18,682 bases of DNA from assembly GCA_910587505.1 (NCBI GenBank), contig CAJULD010000048.1, positions 1-18,682 of the forward strand, read 5' to 3'. Below the pieces are notes generated by a model. That model saw only the letters and a program-made list of their open reading frames with translations. It was not told where the DNA came from and did not search any database. Positions within the stretch are counted from its first letter, which is position 1, and each line of letters starts with the position of its first letter. The stretch comes from an uncultured Oscillospiraceae bacterium. GTDB taxonomy: Bacteria > Bacillota > Clostridia > Oscillospirales > Oscillospiraceae. Below are positions 14,597-18,682 of this stretch, piece by piece. The translations under genes and the position numbers were made by a program.

Positions 14597-16497
14597 CCAG
14601 GCTTCGTGAGCAGCGGTTCGGGCCGAAGCTGCTGCTGAAGGTGTTCGGGATCGCGTTTTTTGCGTATCTGTTCCTGGGCTTCATGCTGTTGCCCTGTCTG
14701 AACACCCTGGCCAGCATTTTCAACACCACCAACGCCGCCGGAGAGCGGGACCCCCTGGCGGTGATCCGGTTCTTCTTTGCCGGGAACATGGGGTCCTACG
14801 TGTGGAATTCCCTGAAGCTGGCGGTGTGCCTGGTCATTACCGTCAACGTGGTGGGGGTGTCCACTGTGCTGCTGACGGAGTATTTTGACATCAGGGGCGC
14901 GAAGATCCTTCGCCTGGGGTACATGACCACCCTGATTTACTCCGGCGTGGCCCTGGTTACCGGCTATCTGTTCCTCTATGACAGCAACGGCATCCTGACC
15001 ACCCTGCTGGTGAACGCCTTCCCCGGTATGAATCCCAACTGGTTCTCCGGGTTCAACGCGGTACTGTTCACCATGACCTTCGCCTGTACCAGCAACCATA
15101 TGCTGTTTCTCCGCAACGCCATCCGGGGCATCGACTACAACACGGTGGAGGCCGCCCGGAACATGGGAGCCAGGCCCTTCAAGGTGCTCTGGAAGGTGGT
15201 ATTCCCCACCCTGATCCCCACCATGTTCTCCCTGACGGTGATGACCTTCATCACGGGCCTGTGCGCCATGTCGGCCCCCACTCTGCTGGGCTATGACTCC
15301 ATCAACCCGGAGATCGTCCGGCTGGCGGGCTCGTCCACGGCGGACGAGGCCTTCCCCCAGGCCAGGGCGGCCCTGCTGAGCATCATCCTGGCCCTGTTCA
15401 CCATCGTACTGCTGACCATCCTGTCCTCCTATGAGCGGAAGGGCCACTACCTCTCGGTGTCCAAGACCAGGGCCAGGCTGCAAAAGCAGAAGATCAACAA
15501 CCCTGTCTCCAACGTCCTGGCCCATATCTACGCCTATGTCCTGTTCATCATCTACATGATCCCCGTGGTGATGATTATCATTTTCTCCTTCCAGACCTAC
15601 GGAGCCATCCGGATGAAGAAGCTGGACGTGACGCAGTGGACCCTGCTCAACTTCTTCGGCTCGGAGGACTATCAGTATCTCACCAGCCGGGGCACCTACA
15701 AGACGCGGAAAGGCTCCATTTCCGGCCTCTTCGCCAACGAGGCCACCCTGGGCGGCATCAAGCTCAGCTTCATACTCTCCGCCGTTGCCGCGGCCCTGGC
15801 CTGCGTCATCGTGGTGGTGGCCTGCAACTACATATTCAAAAACCGGAACAGGAAGTCCGGCACGGTGCTGGAGTACAGCCTGCTCTTTCCCTGGCTGCTG
15901 CCCACCATTCTGATCTGCTACTCCTACCGGGTGTATTTCAACAGCGAGGACGTGTGGTACGTGGGCGGGAACAACCTGTATTACGGAGAGCACGTGCGGC
16001 TGCTGATTATCATCGCCTATACGGTGGTGAAGCTGCCCTTCTCCCTTCGGATGATCAAGGCGGCGTTCTACGCCATCGACGAGGAACTGGAGGACGCGGC
16101 AAGAAATCTGGGGGCCAGCAGCCTTGCCACCTTCCTGAAGGTGAAGCTGCCCATTATCCTTCCCTCGGTGCTGGCGGTGTTCGCCCTGAACTTCAACGCC
16201 CTGTTCACCGAGTACGACATGTCCGCCACCTTCGCCAGCTCCTATGGCACCAGCTACGCCATGGTCATCCAGTCCATGTGCGCCGAGGAGGGACTGTACG
16301 GCTATAACGTCAACGCCTCCGGCCGGCGGTGCGCCTCCACCGTATTCATCATGATCGTTTCCGGAATCATTCTCTACCTGGTCTACGGCGTGGGCGCGCG
16401 GGACCTTGGCGAGCGGCTGGAGATCCGGGACCGGAGAAGGAAGCGCCGGGAGCGCATCCAGCGGAAATTCAGGAAAAACTCTCCTGCGCTTTCCTGA
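14593..16497 (+). CDS. ABC transporter permease, two permease domains fused (FbpB/AfuB-type)
   Basis: 634 residues. Integral membrane protein with two tandem binding-protein-dependent permease domains. Each has an EAA loop that docks the ATPase: EAARNMGARPFKVLW (186-200) and EDAARNLGASSLATF (about 500-514), both followed by P-rich helix starts (FPTLIP, LPIILP). Hydrophobic segments occur near 15-35, 72-94, 108-128, 155-175, 207-235 and 260-280, and again throughout the second half from about 310. The C-terminus is strongly basic (RDRRRKRRERIQRKFRKN). Fusion of the two halves is typical of the ferric/sugar-phosphate/phosphonate importer group. It overlaps the methyltransferase gene by 4 bp. 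Confidence 0.94.
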   Translation: MTRLREQRFGPKLLLKVFGIAFFAYLFLGFMLLPCLNTLASIFNTTNAAGERDPLAVIRFFFAGNMGSYVWNSLKLAVCLVITVNVVGVSTVLLTEYFDIRGAKILRLGYMTTLIYSGVALVTGYLFLYDSNGILTTLLVNAFPGMNPNWFSGFNAVLFTMTFACTSNHMLFLRNAIRGIDYNTVEAARNMGARPFKVLWKVVFPTLIPTMFSLTVMTFITGLCAMSAPTLLGYDSINPEIVRLAGSSTADEAFPQARAALLSIILALFTIVLLTILSSYERKGHYLSVSKTRARLQKQKINNPVSNVLAHIYAYVLFIIYMIPVVMIIIFSFQTYGAIRMKKLDVTQWTLLNFFGSEDYQYLTSRGTYKTRKGSISGLFANEATLGGIKLSFILSAVAAALACVIVVVACNYIFKNRNRKSGTVLEYSLLFPWLLPTILICYSYRVYFNSEDVWYVGGNNLYYGEHVRLLIIIAYTVVKLPFSLRMIKAAFYAIDEELEDAARNLGASSLATFLKVKLPIILPSVLAVFALNFNALFTEYDMSATFASSYGTSYAMVIQSMCAEEGLYGYNVNASGRRCASTVFIMIVSGIILYLVYGVGARDLGERLEIRDRRRKRRERIQRKFRKNSPALS

Positions 16498-16575
16498 AAG
16501 TTTTTGCCCATTTTGTTATGGCGGCGGGGCACAGGGGCGGAGCCCAACATTTTTGATAACACGAGGAGATACGTC

Positions 16576-17196
16576 ATGATTAAAAACATCGTCTTCGATA
16601 TGGGCGAGGTGCTCATTCACTATTCGCCCCGGCACATTCTGGGCTGCCTGCCTCTGCGGGAAGCGGACAGGGACCTGCTGCTCCGGGAAGTGTTCCACTC
16701 CCTGGAGTGGATACAGCTGGACCGGGACGCCATCAGCTATGAGGATGCCGTCGCCGCCATGTGCGCGCGGCTGCCGGAATGCCTGCATGAGGCGGTGGAG
16801 CAGGTCGTCAACGGCTGGTGGAACATTGACCTGCGGCCGGTCAGGGGCATGGAGCCCCTGCTGGCGGAGCTGAAATCCATGGGCTATGGCATCTATCTTC
16901 TCTCCAACGCCACGCTGCGGCAGGAGGAGTATTTCGACCGCATCCCCGGCAGCCGGTATTTTGACGGCAAGATCATTTCCGCACAGATCCGGCTGCTCAA
17001 ACCCCAGCCGGAGATCTACGAGGCTCTGTTCCGGACGTTCTCACTGAAACCGGAGGAATGCTTCTTTGTGGACGATCTCAGCATCAATATCGAGGGCGCT
17101 TACTGTGCGGGCATGCCCGGCGCGGTCTTTGACGGGGATATCCAGCGCCTGCGCCGCGCCCTTAACCAGGCCGGCGTACCGGTCAGTGCAGGGTAA
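16576..17196 (+). CDS. HAD-family phosphatase (HAD-IA, YihX-like)
   Basis: 206 residues. Motif I is IVFDMGEVLIHY: nucleophile D8, with Gly at +2 where most HAD enzymes have Asp, as in the YihX group (FDLGNV). Motif II Ser is in YLLSNAT (S110), motif III Lys in RLLKPQPEIYEALF (K142), and motif IV is FFVDDLSINI (D166, D167). A helical cap is inserted after motif I (about 15-85). YihX of E. coli removes phosphate from glucose-1-phosphate; substrate here is unproven. ATG 16576 is chosen over an upstream in-frame TTG at 16504 because GAGGAG (16563-16568) precedes it and the protein then starts right at motif I. Its position between permease and binding protein 2 suggests dephosphorylation of the imported compound (inference). 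Confidence 0.88.
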   Translation: MIKNIVFDMGEVLIHYSPRHILGCLPLREADRDLLLREVFHSLEWIQLDRDAISYEDAVAAMCARLPECLHEAVEQVVNGWWNIDLRPVRGMEPLLAELKSMGYGIYLLSNATLRQEEYFDRIPGSRYFDGKIISAQIRLLKPQPEIYEALFRTFSLKPEECFFVDDLSINIEGAYCAGMPGAVFDGDIQRLRRALNQAGVPVSAG

Positions 17197-17240
17197 AACT
17201 GATAAATTTAGTGCTATATGGGAATCTTTTTTACCATGCG

Positions 17241-17269
17241 TTGACATTTGATTGCCATAGATTTACAAT
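17241..17269 (+). promoter_or_regulatory. Strong sigma-A promoter of binding protein 2
   Basis: Consensus TTGACA (17241-17246), 17 bp, TACAAT (17264-17269). This makes binding protein 2 a separately transcribed unit, about 80 bp before its start codon. Confidence 0.8.
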
Positions 17270-17291
17270 AACCATATCCTGGTGGCAAATG

Positions 17292-17314
17292 GAATTGGTC
17301 AATATCACCAATTC
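17292..17314 (+). promoter_or_regulatory. Inverted repeat in the leader of binding protein 2; operator or hairpin candidate
   Basis: GAATTGGT (17292-17299) and ACCAATTC (17307-17314) are exact reverse complements with a 7-nt CAATATC loop, about 20 bp after the predicted transcription start. A repressor here would block the promoter. No copy was seen before the operon at 11556. Confidence 0.5.
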
Positions 17315-17348
17315 GCCGCCCGGAAAATCAGATTGGAGGATTTTTAGC

Positions 17349-18512
17349 ATGAAGAAGTTTCTGTCTCTGCTGCTTGTGATGCTGATGGCCCTGTCTCTTG
17401 CGGCCTGCGGCGGCAATGACGGCAAGCAGCCCGCGGGCGATCCGCCTCAGCAGCCCACACCTGCGCCCGCTCCCGCGGACGACAACCAGGAGCCTGCTCC
17501 CGCAGACGGTATGGACGCGCTCATCGAGGCCGCCAGGGCCGAGGGCGAGCTGGTAGTCTACGGCTCCTGCGAGGAGGAGTACCTGGCCGCCGCCTGTGAG
17601 CACTTCCAGGAGCTCTATGGCATCACCACCACCTATCAGCGCCTGTCCACCGGCGAGGTGCAGGCCAAGATTGAGGAAGAGAACGGCAATCCCTCCGCCG
17701 ACGTCTGGTTCGGCGGCACCACCGATCCCTACAACGTCGTGGCCGCCGAGGGCCTGCTGGAGCCCTACGCCGCCGAGAACGCCTCCCACCTGCTGGACGC
17801 CCAGTACCGGGATGCCGACGGCAACTGGTACGGCATCTACAAGGGCATCCTGGGCTTCATGGTCAACAGGGATGAGCTGGCCCGGATGAATCTGGAAGCG
17901 CCTCAGGACTGGCAGGACCTGCTGGACCCCAGGTACCAGGGCCTCATCTGGCTGTCCAACTATAACACCGCCGGTACCGCCAAGCTGGTCATCAACACCA
18001 TGATCCAGAAGTACGGCCACGACGAGGGCATCCAGTATCTGGTGGATCTGGACAAGAACATTGAGGTTTACACCAAGTCCGGTTCCGGTCCCTCCAAGAA
18101 CGTGGGCACCGGCGAGTGTGTCATCGGCATCGGCTTCCTCCATGACGGCATCACTCAGATCGTGGACAACGGCTATGAGAACATCGAGCTGGTAATCCCC
18201 TCCTCCGGCACCTCCTTTGAGGTGGGCGCCACCGCCATTTTCAAGGGCGCGGCCCATCCCAACGCCGCCAGGCTGTGGATTGAGTACGCCCTGTCTCCCG
18301 AATGCGTGGAGCTGGCCGACGATTACGGTTCCTATCAGTTCCTGGTCATCGATAACGCCCAGCAGCCCTCTCAGGCCGCGGACTTCGGCCTCGATCCCAA
18401 CAACGTCATGAAGTACGACTTTGAGGATGCCAAGAACAACATCACCAAGTATATTGACGAGGTCATGACCGCTCTGGGCAGCGCCGCCGACGACCGGTTC
18501 CAGACCGAGTAA
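17349..18512 (+). CDS. Extracellular solute-binding lipoprotein, AfuA/FbpA-type (binding protein 2)
   Basis: 387 residues. Signal peptide with lipobox LSLAAC (Cys20), a linker rich in Pro, Ala, Gln and Asp (21-55), then a family-1 binding domain opening ALIEAARAEGELVVYGSC. Hallmarks of the AfuA/FbpA group: SADVWFGGTTDPYNVVA, GIYKGILGFMVNRDEL and TAGTAKLVINTM. The segment that in ferric-binding FbpA holds the paired Tyr iron ligands here reads GIGFLHDGI, with His-Asp. To my recollection AfuA, which binds sugar phosphates, also has His-Asp there; this was not checked. ATG 17349 is chosen because GGAGG (17335-17339) precedes it and the signal peptide starts there; a longer in-frame reading from 17211 would cross the promoter. 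It likely works with the permease and ATPase encoded upstream. Confidence 0.9.
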   Translation: MKKFLSLLLVMLMALSLAACGGNDGKQPAGDPPQQPTPAPAPADDNQEPAPADGMDALIEAARAEGELVVYGSCEEEYLAAACEHFQELYGITTTYQRLSTGEVQAKIEEENGNPSADVWFGGTTDPYNVVAAEGLLEPYAAENASHLLDAQYRDADGNWYGIYKGILGFMVNRDELARMNLEAPQDWQDLLDPRYQGLIWLSNYNTAGTAKLVINTMIQKYGHDEGIQYLVDLDKNIEVYTKSGSGPSKNVGTGECVIGIGFLHDGITQIVDNGYENIELVIPSSGTSFEVGATAIFKGAAHPNAARLWIEYALSPECVELADDYGSYQFLVIDNAQQPSQAADFGLDPNNVMKYDFEDAKNNITKYIDEVMTALGSAADDRFQTE

Positions 18513-18574
18513 ACGCTTTTTCCTGAAAGAAAAAGGGCGCAGCAAGCAGGCCCTGAATTTCATCTCGACCAAAC

Positions 18575-18615
18575 GATGGGGGATGGCAGCCGCCATCCCC
18601 CATCTCTCTGTTTCT
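18575..18615 (+). terminator. Terminator after binding protein 2
   Basis: A perfect 13-bp stem GATGGGGGATGGC (18575-18587) with 18592-18604, AGCC loop, followed by TCTCTGTTTCTG, a moderate T-run. The remaining 67 bp to the window end show nothing I can call. Confidence 0.7.
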
Positions 18616-18682
18616 GTGTGTTCCCAATGAGAAAGTCTAATGGTATAAAGTCAAGTAGGTGATGCAAGGAAAATTTGAGAAG

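Noticed and set aside
14569..15993. 474-codon open frame on the minus strand
   Set aside because: Antisense to the permease, Gln/Gly/His-rich, no family resemblance.
16504..16575. 24-residue N-terminal extension of the HAD phosphatase
   Set aside because: TTG start without ribosome site; the GAGGAG-preceded ATG at 16576 starts just before motif I.
17211..17348. 46-residue N-terminal extension of binding protein 2
   Set aside because: It would place the coding region across a consensus promoter and put a lipoprotein signal peptide in the middle of the protein; ATG 17349 has a proper ribosome site.
11556..18512. Firm annotation as a ferric iron importer
   Set aside because: Family membership alone does not fix the ligand, the expected paired Tyr ligands are not seen in binding protein 2, and a phosphatase is encoded in the locus.

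Overview
The window reads as a chromosome segment of a GC-rich Firmicute, most likely a gut Oscillospiraceae-type Clostridium relative (Flavonifractor/Lawsonibacter/Oscillibacter-like). This placement is inferred from the gene content (clostridial-type PPDK, the holB-yaaT pair typical of Firmicutes, lipoprotein-anchored binding proteins), strong AGGAGG-type ribosome sites and consensus sigma-A promoters. No rRNA, tRNA or CRISPR array was seen.

Layout. (1) 1-2395, minus: pyruvate phosphate dikinase, C-terminus cut off by the window edge, with its own promoter and a long leader containing a 20-bp inverted repeat. (2) 2654-5148, plus: DNA polymerase III delta' (holB), a 305-bp non-coding leader with two hairpins, and the PSP1/YaaT (RicT) protein with an unusual basic tail, ended by a UUCG terminator. 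(3) 5149-5707: gene-free, with terminators for both directions and two tandem 15-bp hairpins whose loops share TCGA. (4) 5708-7270: a divergent pair, a membrane-anchored alpha/beta hydrolase (minus) and a TetR-type repressor (plus), with a palindromic operator candidate over both promoters. (5) 7335-9330: glutamine-dependent NAD synthetase with its own promoter. (6) 9354-11371: a two-gene tyrosine-recombinase locus. (7) 11493-18615: an ABC importer locus: binding protein 1, ATPase, methyltransferase, fused double permease, HAD phosphatase, and a separately promoted binding protein 2.

The most interesting part is region 6. An intact XerC/D-like recombinase ends exactly in a palindromic site. 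A second copy of that site, whose central 6 bp is the reverse complement of the first, lies 255 bp away, just before a second recombinase that has lost nearly all catalytic residues. The two sites form a perfect 27-bp inverted repeat. Between them lies a good extended -10 promoter pointing at the second gene. This is the architecture of an invertible promoter switch. A strong terminator that works only on the minus strand sits upstream of the first recombinase, where antisense transcripts from the flipped promoter would arrive. Inversion itself is inferred and not shown.

In the ABC locus, binding protein 2 and the permease belong to the AfuA/FbpA-type ferric/sugar-phosphate/phosphonate importer group. 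The paired-tyrosine iron ligands of FbpA seem to be replaced by His-Asp, and a YihX-like HAD phosphatase is encoded next to it, so a phosphorylated organic substrate is at least as plausible as iron.
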